A stretch of DNA of 64,000 nucleotides from Bythopirellula sp041737835 (GCA_041737835.1 JBGSQY010000010.1), one strand, 5' to 3'; shown: positions 44,841 to 53,550, numbered from the stretch's first letter. Notes: generated by a model from the letters alone, not told the origin. Program-made: numbers and translations.

Positions 44841-47800
44841 TTACTTGCCGTGGCAGTTCTTATATTTCTTGCCGCTGCCGCACGGGCAGGGTTGGTTACG
44901 GCCCACCTTTTCGTCGCGGTTGCGGATCGGCTCGAGCTTCTGCTTGGTGTCGGTACCTTGAATCGCCGCATCCTGCTGTTGCGCGATGTCCGAAGTGGTG
45001 GGGGCCGACTCGTGAATCGCCGCCGATTCCACCCACGTGCTGCCGACGAAGTTCTCGTCCAACTGCTCCATCTTGAAGATCAAGTTCGTCACGTAATTCG
45101 CCACGCTGCTCCACATGGTCTCGAACATCCGCATGCCTTCGCGTTTGTATTCGACCTTAGGATCTATCTGGGCATAACCACGCAAACCAACGCTCGAACG
45201 CAAATGATCCATGCTCAACAGATGCTCTTTCCACGCCTGATCGAGAATCTGCAACAGCACGGCACGCTCCATCCGCCGCATCTCGGGATGATAGTAATCT
45301 TCGACAGCCTGAGAAACTCGTCGCTTGGCCGCGCTATAATCGAGCTTGGCCAAATCCTCGCTCGTCAACGTCGTAGCGCAAGCTGCTTGTAACCATTTGC
45401 TCAAATCATCGAGCTTGCCGTTATTGCCAGTGGCATGTCCCAGCGTCACCGCCGTGCCCGACTCGGCAAACAGCGCGTCGACTCGTTTCTGAGCTTCAGC
45501 GGCAACTTCGTTCGCCCGTGCGTTGTGCTTGCGACTATGTTCGACCAGCAGCGCATGAATTTCTTCCCGCTGCTTGGTTTTTAAATCGTCGAGAGAAAGC
45601 TCCACGCCAAATCGCTTTTTAGCCCATTCGACAAGCTCTTCACGTTGCAAGCCTTGCTTCTGACCAGCTTGGTTACGAGATGCAAACCGATACATCCCCG
45701 CCAACACGGGATACTCCGACTCACGTTCATCATAAGATTGCTGCGCCCGATCACGCGCCAGTTCGATGAACGCTTGAGGAGTCAGGTTCGCCACCTCATC
45801 GGGCGTAAGTTCAACGCCGAATTTCTCGTGCAACCAGGCACAAGCCGTTCGTATGCCAAAATCGCTTTCAAGCAAGCGAGCGAGTTCGCTCAAGTCGATC
45901 TGGCTGATGGCCTGAGTCGCCTGAGCAATCATGAACTCATTCAACTGATCGCGGCCCACCTTCTTAAGGTCGCGATCGCGGTAGTTCGTGCCCCATCGGA
46001 TATTGGACCATTTGGCCAAGGCTTCCCAGTTCCATTCCGATTCTTCTTCGTCGGGTAGGTTCTCTTCGATGGCGTCGTGAATCTGCGTCTCGGCCAATCG
46101 ATACGCTTCGTCGCGAGCGCGACGCTCGGCATCATCGGCATTCGAATTGCGATAATCGCGCGGATCGAGCTGCACGTTAAGCAAATTGCCGGCCGCGGCG
46201 GCATAGGATTCCGTACCGTAATCCGAATCCAAGAATGCCTGCAGGTGTTCTTCCAACTGCTCGCCGATCATTTCCATGATCAACTCGCGGCAATTGTCGC
46301 CGTCCAAAATCCGCTGACGATAGCCATAAACCCGCTTGCGCTGCTCGTCCATGACTTCGTCATACTCGAGCAGATTTTTTCGTATTTCAAAGTTACGTTC
46401 TTCAACTTTGCGCTGGGCCCCTTCCACTCGGCGGGTCACCATGCGGCTTTCAATTGCTTCGCCTTCTTGCATACCAAGCCGCGTAAGGATGTTCTTCACC
46501 CACTCGCCGGCGAAGATCCGCATCAAATCGTCTTCGAGCGACAGAAAGAAACGGCTGCTTCCCGGATCGCCTTGGCGTCCGCAACGACCGCGTAGCTGGA
46601 GATCGATACGACGCGACTCGTGACGCTCGGTGCCGACGATGTGCAAGCCGCCAATCTTTTTGACTTCTTGGCCCTGCTCTTTCATCTTTTCGCGGCGTTC
46701 GATCTTCGTGACCAGTTGCTCCCACTCTTCGTGAGGGACTTCAAGCCGCGAGGAATATTTATCTTGCAACTCGGCCCAAGCCATCGTGTCGGCGTTGCCG
46801 CCCAGAATAATGTCGGTACCGCGAACGGCCATATTCGTGGCAATCGTGACCGCTCCCAAGCGGCCCGCCTGGGCCACGATTTCCGCTTCGCGTTTATGTT
46901 GCTTGGCGTTAAGCACCTGATGAACAACGCCGCGCTTGTTCAGCAAACTCGAGAGCCGTTCGCTCTTTTCGATGGAAACGGTGCCCACCAGAATTGGGCG
47001 TCCTGGCGGCTCAATGGTTGTGATCTTGTCGCGAGGAATGACTTCCTTGGTTCGCTCTTCGACCAGTTCGAGCGTGATCGATTTTTCGTCCTCGGCGACC
47101 AACTTGCCGATGAACCGCGAGCCGTTTTTGGTATCGACCGTCGTGTAGCGATTGAGCCGTTCGATCTCGTCGGCGATCACATTGTATTTTTCCCGCTCGG
47201 TGCGTAGGATCATGTCAGGAAATTCGAGCCGCTGCATCGAGCGGTTGGTGGGCACGCCGATCACTTCAAGCTGGTAAATCTTCCAGAATTCCCCTGCTTC
47301 GGTGAGGGCGGTCCCCGTCATGCCGGAGATCTTTTTGTACAGCTTGAAGAAGTTTTGCAGCGTAATCGTGGCGAGGGTTTGATTCTCTTCCTTGATCTGC
47401 ACGCCTTCCTTCGCTTCAACCGCCTGATGCAAGCCATCGCTCCATTGGCGACCTTCCATCAACCGTCCCGTGAACTCGTCGACAATGATCACGCGGCCTT
47501 GTTGGACCACGTAATTCACGTCGAGCTTGTAGAGATTGTGAGCCTTGAGCGAATTGTCGATCAAGTGAGGCCACTGCATGTTGCCGGCCGTGTAGAAGCT
47601 CTCCACGCCAGCCAGCCGTTCCGCTTCGCGTACCCCTTCGTCAGTCAAATGTGCGGAATGCTCTTTTTCCTTGACCTCGAAATGAATCCCTGGCTTTAAC
47701 TGTCGGGCAATCTTGTCAGCCTTAAGATACTTGGAAACGTCGTCCCGCGCGGGTCCGGAAATAATCAACGGCGTCCGCGCTTCGTCGATCAGGATGTTAT

Positions 47801-48521
47801 CGACTTCGTCGACGATCGCGTAGTTGAGCCGGCCCTGCGCCTGTTGCTGATGCTTGGGATAACGATCATCCCCACGCGCGGCCTGCTTCATATTGTCGCG
47901 CAAGTAGTCGAAGCCAAACTCGTTGTTCGTGCCGTATGTGATATCACATGCATAAGCATGTTGGCGTTCGTTGGGATCCATACCCGACCAAATCGCATCG
48001 ACCGTCAGCCCCAGACCGTTGTAAAGCGGAGCCATCCACTCCGTGTCGCGCCGGGCCAAATAATCGTTGACCGTCACAACGTGAACGCCCTTACCTTCAA
48101 TGGCATTCAAGTAAGCGGGTAGCGTGGCGACCAAGGTCTTGCCTTCACCGGTCACCATTTCGGCGATGTTGCCACCGTGCAGAATGATGCCGCCCATGAG
48201 CTGGACGTCGTAATGACGCATGCTCAAAAAACGCCGCCCCGCCTCGCGCGCGGCGGCAAAGGCTTCGACCAACAAATCATCCAGCGTTTCGCCGGCTGCG
48301 AGCCGCTCGCGAAATTCGTCGGTCTTCGCGCGCAGTTCCTCGTCGGTCAGGGCTTGGTAAGTTGGTTCGAGGGCGGTGATCGCCGCCACCTTGGGGTGGG
48401 CCTTCTTGAGATAGCGAGCATTGGCCGAGCCAAACAGCGCCGTGATCGCACGTTCGAAGCGGCTAAGAATACCGTTACCGAACCCGCTCAGGATTTCCCA
48501 AATTCTTTCCAGTACTTCCAT
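44841..48521 (-). CDS. secA: Preprotein translocase ATPase SecA, extended form
   Basis: 1226 residues, about 300 longer than E. coli SecA. SecA drives unfolded preproteins through SecYEG. Walker A is GEGKT (125-129), DEVD is at 238-241, and the second motor domain has LQLRGRCGRQGDPGSSRFF. The C-terminal zinc SEC-C motif CPCGSGKKYKNCHGK is complete. Two insertions stand out: about 455-505 in the second nucleotide-binding domain, and about 790-1075 in the helical wing/scaffold region, which holds four diverged repeats around W838, W896, W966 and W1043 with FGVEL-type motifs. ATG at 48521. Upstream of waaA. Confidence 0.96.
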   Translation of the reverse strand: MEVLERIWEILSGFGNGILSRFERAITALFGSANARYLKKAHPKVAAITALEPTYQALTDEELRAKTDEFRERLAAGETLDDLLVEAFAAAREAGRRFLSMRHYDVQLMGGIILHGGNIAEMVTGEGKTLVATLPAYLNAIEGKGVHVVTVNDYLARRDTEWMAPLYNGLGLTVDAIWSGMDPNERQHAYACDITYGTNNEFGFDYLRDNMKQAARGDDRYPKHQQQAQGRLNYAIVDEVDNILIDEARTPLIISGPARDDVSKYLKADKIARQLKPGIHFEVKEKEHSAHLTDEGVREAERLAGVESFYTAGNMQWPHLIDNSLKAHNLYKLDVNYVVQQGRVIIVDEFTGRLMEGRQWSDGLHQAVEAKEGVQIKEENQTLATITLQNFFKLYKKISGMTGTALTEAGEFWKIYQLEVIGVPTNRSMQRLEFPDMILRTEREKYNVIADEIERLNRYTTVDTKNGSRFIGKLVAEDEKSITLELVEERTKEVIPRDKITTIEPPGRPILVGTVSIEKSERLSSLLNKRGVVHQVLNAKQHKREAEIVAQAGRLGAVTIATNMAVRGTDIILGGNADTMAWAELQDKYSSRLEVPHEEWEQLVTKIERREKMKEQGQEVKKIGGLHIVGTERHESRRIDLQLRGRCGRQGDPGSSRFFLSLEDDLMRIFAGEWVKNILTRLGMQEGEAIESRMVTRRVEGAQRKVEERNFEIRKNLLEYDEVMDEQRKRVYGYRQRILDGDNCRELIMEMIGEQLEEHLQAFLDSDYGTESYAAAAGNLLNVQLDPRDYRNSNADDAERRARDEAYRLAETQIHDAIEENLPDEEESEWNWEALAKWSNIRWGTNYRDRDLKKVGRDQLNEFMIAQATQAISQIDLSELARLLESDFGIRTACAWLHEKFGVELTPDEVANLTPQAFIELARDRAQQSYDERESEYPVLAGMYRFASRNQAGQKQGLQREELVEWAKKRFGVELSLDDLKTKQREEIHALLVEHSRKHNARANEVAAEAQKRVDALFAESGTAVTLGHATGNNGKLDDLSKWLQAACATTLTSEDLAKLDYSAAKRRVSQAVEDYYHPEMRRMERAVLLQILDQAWKEHLLSMDHLRSSVGLRGYAQIDPKVEYKREGMRMFETMWSSVANYVTNLIFKMEQLDENFVGSTWVESAAIHESAPTTSDIAQQQDAAIQGTDTKQKLEPIRNRDEKVGRNQPCPCGSGKKYKNCHGK

Positions 48522-49086
48522 CGCTAACTACACGACCCCTTCAATCAGGCAAAAGATAACCTCGGGTGATCACCAAGACGGCTCCACCGGCAACTCGATA
48601 GGCCCGGCTGACCTGTTCACGACAGCCAAATCGGCACACAACGACCGCCGCCACCCTTAGGTACGTTACGGCAATTTACGTAAGATTTTCGCAGCAAAAA
48701 GTTTATTGCGATTTTGCCCAAGGGTCAAGGCAGATACAAAGGGCCCCCGTATCCCTAATATCAATCCGCCCAACAAGTTAAGGCGCGTACCCGCCCCGCC
48801 AGGGATGACAAATCCTTCAGTACTCTCAGTGCGGGAGTCAACGACGCACAGGTTGGCTACTTAGGTCAAAAACACAAGACCCTGAGCTAAGGCCAGAAAC
48901 AGTCGAAAGTCGACCAGCAAGCTGTATTTTCGGCCCGCGAAAATAGCCCATCACATCGTGCCAGTGGTTAGTCGCAAGTTCGAAACCTAACACTTATCTC
49001 TCTGTTTTTAGGCTGATAGCTTCCGATAAACTCTTACGGGTGCACGATATCGCCCCGGAGTTCTCGCCTTGAATAAGTGATCCGCC
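48522..49086. other. Divergent region upstream of secA
   Basis: About 565 bases with no supported gene, tRNA or obvious structured RNA. It should carry the secA promoter (minus) and the promoter of the HD-GYP gene (plus). AT-rich stretches at 48670-48715 are the best promoter area but no clear boxes could be fixed. Confidence 0.3.
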
Positions 49087-50454
49087 ATGCCGCCCTCTCC
49101 TGGTTCAGTAGAACTGAGCATCGACGAGCTTCGCAGCGGCAGCCGGCTCTCCCATTCGATTCTGGATGCCAACGACTTACTGCTCCTGGCCGCTGGAACG
49201 GAAATCACCGATCCGATCAAGAAACGGCTCATCGACCGGGGCATCCAAGCGGTTTATCTCCATCCGCAAGACGCAGCACGGATGCTTGCTCCTCAGCCTA
49301 AGCGATCTGATGTTACGGCGACCTCAAAGCCCAAAGGCACACTGCCCTCCGCTGTCTCGCCAAGACCATCCTTGGCATCCACCAAATCAGTAGCCGAGTT
49401 GAACCAACAGGTTGCGCGTTTGGCCTCGCGAGTTTCGCTGAGCGTTAGCAACATGGATCCGCCGCTTAAGAATCGCCAGCGGCGCGTGGCAAGCGAACCC
49501 TATGATCCGCAACAGCGCGAACGCCTCACCAAACAATTCGCGACGACCAAGAAACTGCTCGATACGATGATCCGCCACGCGATCGCGGGGCTCTCGCAAG
49601 ACACCCGCGCAGTCCGCGTGGTCGCCAATGGCGCCACCGCGGAGTTGATCCACGACCCCGACCACACTATCGCCACGTCGGCCGAAGTCTCTCGCAATCC
49701 TGAAATCACGGAACGCGCCGTGCGTACTTCGGTGCTGGCCATGGCGATTGCCATTGAAATGGGCTGGGATGAACACTTGGTACGCGAAGTGGGGCAATGC
49801 GGGCTCGTCCACGATTGGGGCATGTACCGCCTAGAGAAAGAAATTCATTCCCAACGTTCAACGCTCACGAATGATGCCCGTGAACAAATGGCACAGCATC
49901 CGCTCTTTACGTTCGAGATGCTCGAAAAGATGCACGAACTCTCCGACAGCGTTCGCATTGCGGCGGCGCAGGTTCACGAAAAACTCGACGGCTCCGGCTA
50001 TCCGCGTTGTTTGAAAGACAATCAGATTCACCCTTACGCCAAGATTCTGCACGTTGCCGATGCGTATGTTTCACTCACCGAAGAAACCTGGGGCCGCCCC
50101 GCCTTTATTGCCTACGATGTGATGGTGTACCTATTGAGCCAGGTCAAAACCAAAAGCATTTCCATCGATGCCGTACGGGCGTTGCTCAACGTCGTGGCCC
50201 TATTTCCGATTGGCAGCCACGTACAACTCAGCGATGGTTCCGAGGCCCGTGTGATTCGCCGCGGCAACGGTCCGTATACCGCGCCGGTCGTACAGCGCGT
50301 CGGTGCCGACCGGCGTCTGCGCATGGATAAGGGGCATTCGTCGATTGTCGATCTTTCGCAGTCGGAACTCAAAGTCACCGCGCCGCTGCCCCATCCCACG
50401 CGGCAAGAAGAACGAATTGCCGACCCATCGACGACCGATCTGCTCTGGGAATAG
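49087..50454 (+). CDS. HD-GYP domain protein with partly altered metal site
   Basis: 455 residues. HD-GYP proteins usually hydrolyse cyclic di-GMP. The N-terminal 60 residues look like a small regulatory domain (ELSIDELRSGSRLSHSIL), then a flexible linker, then the HD-GYP domain at about 200-360. HD is at 242-243 (GLVHDWGM), H271 in QHPLFTFEML, and the tail motif HEKLDGSGYP (297-306) is good. The first conserved His is replaced (ERAVRTSVLAM) and HHE reads VHE, so activity may be reduced or altered. ATG at 49087. It may balance the diguanylate cyclase at 3728. Confidence 0.85.
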   Translation: MPPSPGSVELSIDELRSGSRLSHSILDANDLLLLAAGTEITDPIKKRLIDRGIQAVYLHPQDAARMLAPQPKRSDVTATSKPKGTLPSAVSPRPSLASTKSVAELNQQVARLASRVSLSVSNMDPPLKNRQRRVASEPYDPQQRERLTKQFATTKKLLDTMIRHAIAGLSQDTRAVRVVANGATAELIHDPDHTIATSAEVSRNPEITERAVRTSVLAMAIAIEMGWDEHLVREVGQCGLVHDWGMYRLEKEIHSQRSTLTNDAREQMAQHPLFTFEMLEKMHELSDSVRIAAAQVHEKLDGSGYPRCLKDNQIHPYAKILHVADAYVSLTEETWGRPAFIAYDVMVYLLSQVKTKSISIDAVRALLNVVALFPIGSHVQLSDGSEARVIRRGNGPYTAPVVQRVGADRRLRMDKGHSSIVDLSQSELKVTAPLPHPTRQEERIADPSTTDLLWE

Positions 50455-50471
50455 AGCTGCTCTGGGAATAG
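50440..50471 (+). repeat. 15-bp tandem duplication across a stop codon
   Basis: CTGCTCTGGGAATAG occurs at 50440-50454 and again at 50457-50471 (period 17). The first copy contains the stop codon of the HD-GYP gene. Confidence 0.7.
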
Positions 50472-50472
50472 G

Positions 50473-50640
50473 TCACTTGCTGAATCGTTGCAGCGTGTAA
50501 CCCAGCACGAACACGCCGACCGCCACGAGCAGAAACTGCAACATCTTCCCCGCACTAATATGATTGCCCAGCTGCGCAATCATCGCCAAGGGCGGGATCG
50601 TCAAGCCGATGAACTGCAGGAATCGGGCCAGTGGTTGCAT
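50473..50640 (-). CDS. 55-residue membrane protein, unknown function
   Basis: An ATG at 50640 opens a frame of 55 codons ending in TGA at 50473. The product begins MQPLARFLQFIGLTIPPLAM and has two hydrophobic segments (FIGLTIPPLAMIAQL and FLLVAVGVFVLGYTLQ) with basic ends. I recall near-identical small proteins in planctomycetes, but this is not verified. It is on the opposite strand to both neighbours, starting about 100 bases before the DUF983 gene, and its end abuts the HD-GYP gene. Codon use resembles real genes. Confidence 0.7.
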   Translation of the reverse strand: MQPLARFLQFIGLTIPPLAMIAQLGNHISAGKMLQFLLVAVGVFVLGYTLQRFSK

Positions 50641-50740
50641 CACCCGAAACTACCGACCCGAAGTAATTCCTGCAAGGAGCCACAGGCCAATAGCATAAAT
50701 ACTGTGCATGGCTTACGATGTGATTATCATGGCGGAAACA

Positions 50741-51178
50741 ATGTCAGACCCATTCGAAAAACCAAGTTACGCAACTCTCATCGGCCGTGCCTTGCGACTG
50801 CGCTGCCCCGCCTGCGGCGAAGGTAAGCTGTTCCGCAATTGGATCAGCATGAACGATCCCTGCCCCAAGTGTGGCCGCAAGTTTGACCGTGCCCCTGGCT
50901 ATCTCTTGGGGTCGATCTACTTCAACTACGGCGTGACCGCCCTGCTGGTCGTTGTGATCTATTTCTCACTTTACTTAACAAAAACGTTCAATAGCCGGGA
51001 ACTGCTGTGGATTCTCACGGCGTTCAGCCTGCTGTTTCCGATCTGGTTTTTTCGCTATGGCCGCGCGCTGTGGATTGCGTTCGACGAGCGCTGGGATCCC
51101 TGGCCTAATGAAGAAGAACGCCGCCAGTTGGCCGACAAGGCTCAGCCGCGCGTGACGCTCGCCGACGATCGGTCTTGA
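50741..51178 (+). CDS. DUF983 membrane protein
   Basis: About 145 residues. A zinc-ribbon-like pair CPACGEG and CPKCGRKF lies near the N-terminus, then two transmembrane helices (VTALLVVVIYFSLYL, LLWILTAFSLLFPIWFF) separated by a short loop. DUF983 proteins are often near cytochrome oxidase genes, as here. Of the in-frame starts at 50708, 50729 and 50741, the last follows GGCGGA. The 3' end overlaps the convergent 51142 gene by 37 bases. Confidence 0.85.
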   Translation: MSDPFEKPSYATLIGRALRLRCPACGEGKLFRNWISMNDPCPKCGRKFDRAPGYLLGSIYFNYGVTALLVVVIYFSLYLTKTFNSRELLWILTAFSLLFPIWFFRYGRALWIAFDERWDPWPNEEERRQLADKAQPRVTLADDRS

Positions 51179-51438
51179 GCTTGAGCCTGTTGCTCGCGGG
51201 CACGCTTGATCGACAGGTACGCCGCTCCGCCAAAGGTGCCGATAATCACAAAGGGCATCGCCATCATAAACAGAATGCTATAGAAGTAGCCCGTCGCGCG
51301 AGCCACCGACACCGGATCGCTTCCCGACATGCCGTCTTTGCACGTGGGGCAAGCCCATGCTTCGCCTGTCGTTATCACGATGACAAAACCTGACAGCAGC
51401 AACAGGGCAATCAGCTTTTTCGTGCGAGGTAAGTTCAT
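51142..51438 (-). CDS. Small exported CPTC membrane protein, unknown function
   Basis: 98 residues. A signal-like helix (LIALLLLSGFVIVITTGEA) precedes ACPTCKDGMSGSD, a CxxC pair on the outer face, then a second helix (FYSILFMMAMPFVIIGTFGG) and a basic cytoplasmic tail. CxxC plus its place after SCO and DUF420 suggests a role in copper or thiol handling during oxidase assembly (inference). It is the last gene of the minus-strand respiratory cluster, 15 bases after DUF420, and overlaps the convergent DUF983 gene by 37 bases. ATG at 51438. Confidence 0.75.
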   Translation of the reverse strand: MNLPRTKKLIALLLLSGFVIVITTGEAWACPTCKDGMSGSDPVSVARATGYFYSILFMMAMPFVIIGTFGGAAYLSIKRAREQQAQAQDRSSASVTRG

Positions 51439-51453
51439 ATTGCTATTCTACCC

Positions 51454-51954
51454 TCAACCGGTCGTGGGAGGCCAGATGTGATAGAGCATCACGTAGACCA
51501 CCACCCCCGTAATGGAAACATACAACCAAATCGGGAACGTCCACTGCGAAATCCGCCGGTGGCGGGCGAGATAGCCCAATTGCTTCTCAGCAGGCAATTC
51601 CGCTGCACCACCAAAACCGTGCCCCAACAGGGCGTAGCTGATTGAAGCAATCGCCAGGAAAGGAACTGCTGCCGCCAGCACAACATGGGTGAGCAAAATC
51701 ACGAGATAAATCACTTTCACAACGCCAGGATGCGTAAATTTCACGCTCCCCGCCAACCAGTGATAGGTCAGATAACTCACCAGAAACACGCACGACACGA
51801 CAAATGCCGACAGCATCACCCAGCCGTGCGCCCGGTTCGCCCCGCGTTTGATCAAAACGTAACCCGCGACCAGCAAACAAGTCGCCAGCGCATTGAGCCC
51901 GGCGTTCAAATGAACAAGGGGATGCGCGTCAAAAGCAAATATCAAGTTCGCCAT
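51454..51954 (-). CDS. DUF420 membrane protein, oxidase-associated
   Basis: 166 residues, four to five helices. Histidines in the helices (FDAHPLVHLNAGLN, YLTYHWLAG, LLTHVVLAA, LGYLARHRRISQW) match the DUF420 family, which co-occurs with heme-copper oxidases and helps their assembly in some bacteria. The ATG at 51954 lies 1 base after the SCO stop, which suggests coupled translation; the frame is open upstream but that would overlap SCO. Confidence 0.9.
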   Translation of the reverse strand: MANLIFAFDAHPLVHLNAGLNALATCLLVAGYVLIKRGANRAHGWVMLSAFVVSCVFLVSYLTYHWLAGSVKFTHPGVVKVIYLVILLTHVVLAAAVPFLAIASISYALLGHGFGGAAELPAEKQLGYLARHRRISQWTFPIWLYVSITGVVVYVMLYHIWPPTTG

Positions 51955-51955
51955 T

Positions 51956-52594
51956 TCAATTCTCAGCCGCTTGCGGCTTAGCGCCCTTTTCCGCCAAACA
52001 ATCCAAAAGCAGCAATCGCAACTTCTTCGATTGGCTGATGCTCGTGGCATCAAACATCCCACGCACCTTGCCCTCGCGGTCGATCACGATGGCGTAATCC
52101 TTATGCCCCCGCCAGGTAACTTCGAGCTTCATGATGTCTTCGCCAACCCGTTTGATATAATCGAACGGCCCGCGCACAAACAGCCAGCGTTTGGGGTCCG
52201 CTTGATAGCGGTTAGCATAGTCTTGCAGTACTTCCTCGGTGTCATTGTCGGGGTCGACCGTGATACTCACCCACGTAACGTCTTTTAGCTCGGGCAGATC
52301 GTGAAGCTGCTTGATGTTGGCGTTCAGCCGTGGGCATTGGCCAGGGCAGCTGGCGAAGAAGAAGCTCGCCACCCAGACTCGGCCCTTCATGTCGGCCGAG
52401 AAAAATGTCTCGCCGCTCCGCTCGGTGAGTTCAAACTCTTCCAGCGGCGGGCCATCGAATGTGATCCCGCCCACCTCGCGGCTTGCTTCAAATTCGCGCA
52501 CTCGCTCGTTGACTTGATACCATTTCCAACCGCCATAAGCGCCCAAAAACAGCACCATCACCGACAGCCAATACGGCAGCGTCGAATTGTTCAT
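51956..52594 (-). CDS. SCO1/SenC-family copper chaperone
   Basis: About 212 residues. One N-terminal anchor helix, then a thioredoxin fold with the copper site FASCPGQCPRLN (C83, C87) and a distal His164 in WRGHKDYAIV. SCO proteins deliver or reduce copper for the CuA centre of cytochrome oxidase. The ATG at 52594 overlaps the permease stop (ATGA). The last residues (GAKPQAAEN) are encoded by a palindromic repeat. Confidence 0.94.
   Translation of the reverse strand: MNNSTLPYWLSVMVLFLGAYGGWKWYQVNERVREFEASREVGGITFDGPPLEEFELTERSGETFFSADMKGRVWVASFFFASCPGQCPRLNANIKQLHDLPELKDVTWVSITVDPDNDTEEVLQDYANRYQADPKRWLFVRGPFDYIKRVGEDIMKLEVTWRGHKDYAIVIDREGKVRGMFDATSISQSKKLRLLLLDCLAEKGAKPQAAEN
51965..51983. 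repeat. Palindromic repeat coding for the SCO C-terminus
   Basis: AGCCGCTTGCGGCTTAGCG is the best-formed copy of the family also seen at 19737 and 25846. Here it lies inside the 3' end of the SCO gene and encodes about six of its last residues. Confidence 0.65.
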
Positions 52595-53373
52595 AAGAGA
52601 TCTCCCGTCGTCCGCGTGCCGGCGATTTTCCACGACAACGTGACCGTCACCACGGCAAAGGCCACTGACACGGCCCAGCAGACCGGCAAGCTTGGCAATA
52701 CTTCCACCATACTCTGATCGCCAAAGTGCAAATAGTGTCGCAAACCCGCAACCCCGTACGTGAGCGGGTTAAACCGCGAGAGAAACGTAATCCAGCTCGT
52801 TGGATCATCGGGAAACAATGACCCCGACAGCAGCCACATGGGGAACAGAAACACGCTCATGATCGCGTGAAATCCCTGAGAAGATTCCATACGCCAAGCG
52901 ATAAAAAAACCAAGGCCCGTAAGTGCCACGGCAATCACCGCCATCAGCGCGATCGCTTGCAGCACTTCGGCCAATGACCCCGGCGCACCAAGCGTCACGC
53001 TCCCCAACGCTAAAAACAATAACGCTTGCAACGTAGCAATGGCCGCCCCGCCGACGATCTTCCCCAACACCATCGCCCAGCGTGGCGCGGGCGACACCAG
53101 CACCGATTGCATGAATCCCTCGCGGCGATCTTCAATGATCGAGATCGTCGCAAAGATCGCCGTGAACAGTAATATCATCGTGATCGTGCCGGGGAAGAAA
53201 AACGCGAACCCCAGATCGTTGCTCCGCAGGCCCAAGCTGAATAGCGCCCAAAACATGACCGGCTGCACAAGCGCACCAATCACGCGGTTTCGCTGACGGA
53301 AGAACCGCACCAGCTCACGCTGCGCGAGCGTCATAATCACGGGCAAAGCCGGCACTGTTACTGAGTAGCTCAT
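52591..53373 (-). CDS. ABC-2 type permease in the oxidase cluster
   Basis: About 260 residues with six helices. Conserved ABC-2 features include DRREGFMQSVLVSPAPRW (coupling segment) and LPMWLLSG-like FPMWLLSGSLFPDD with FLSRFNPLTYGVAGLR. The ATG at 53373 is chosen over an upstream in-frame start in a palindromic repeat. It partners the ATPase at 53576, from which it is separated by that repeat. Its stop overlaps the SCO start, tying it to oxidase assembly. Confidence 0.9.
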   Translation of the reverse strand: MSYSVTVPALPVIMTLAQRELVRFFRQRNRVIGALVQPVMFWALFSLGLRSNDLGFAFFFPGTITMILLFTAIFATISIIEDRREGFMQSVLVSPAPRWAMVLGKIVGGAAIATLQALLFLALGSVTLGAPGSLAEVLQAIALMAVIAVALTGLGFFIAWRMESSQGFHAIMSVFLFPMWLLSGSLFPDDPTSWITFLSRFNPLTYGVAGLRHYLHFGDQSMVEVLPSLPVCWAVSVAFAVVTVTLSWKIAGTRTTGDLL

Positions 53374-53401
53374 GGAAATTAAAATCTTAACGGGTGCATT
53401 T

Positions 53402-53550
53402 TTAACCACAAATAGAACGAATGACACGAATGAAGAAAGAATTAAAACCGCTGATCCACGCTCATGTCCGCTCATGGATTCATAAGCGTTTTATTAGCGA
53501 TCATGAGCGGTTAGTCTTTCTTATTCTTATTCGTGCCGATTCGTGGTTTC
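53402..53550. repeat. Long palindromic intergenic repeat, copy B
   Basis: The core at 53439-53519 is 76/81 identical to copy A (43335-43415) and forms the same nested palindrome, with ACGAAT/ATTCGT outer arms. Unlike copy A, it lies between two genes of the same operon (ABC ATPase and permease). Confidence 0.85.

Noticed and set aside
48522..49086. Possible small RNA upstream of secA
   Set aside because: No strong hairpin, terminator or known RNA signature could be identified.
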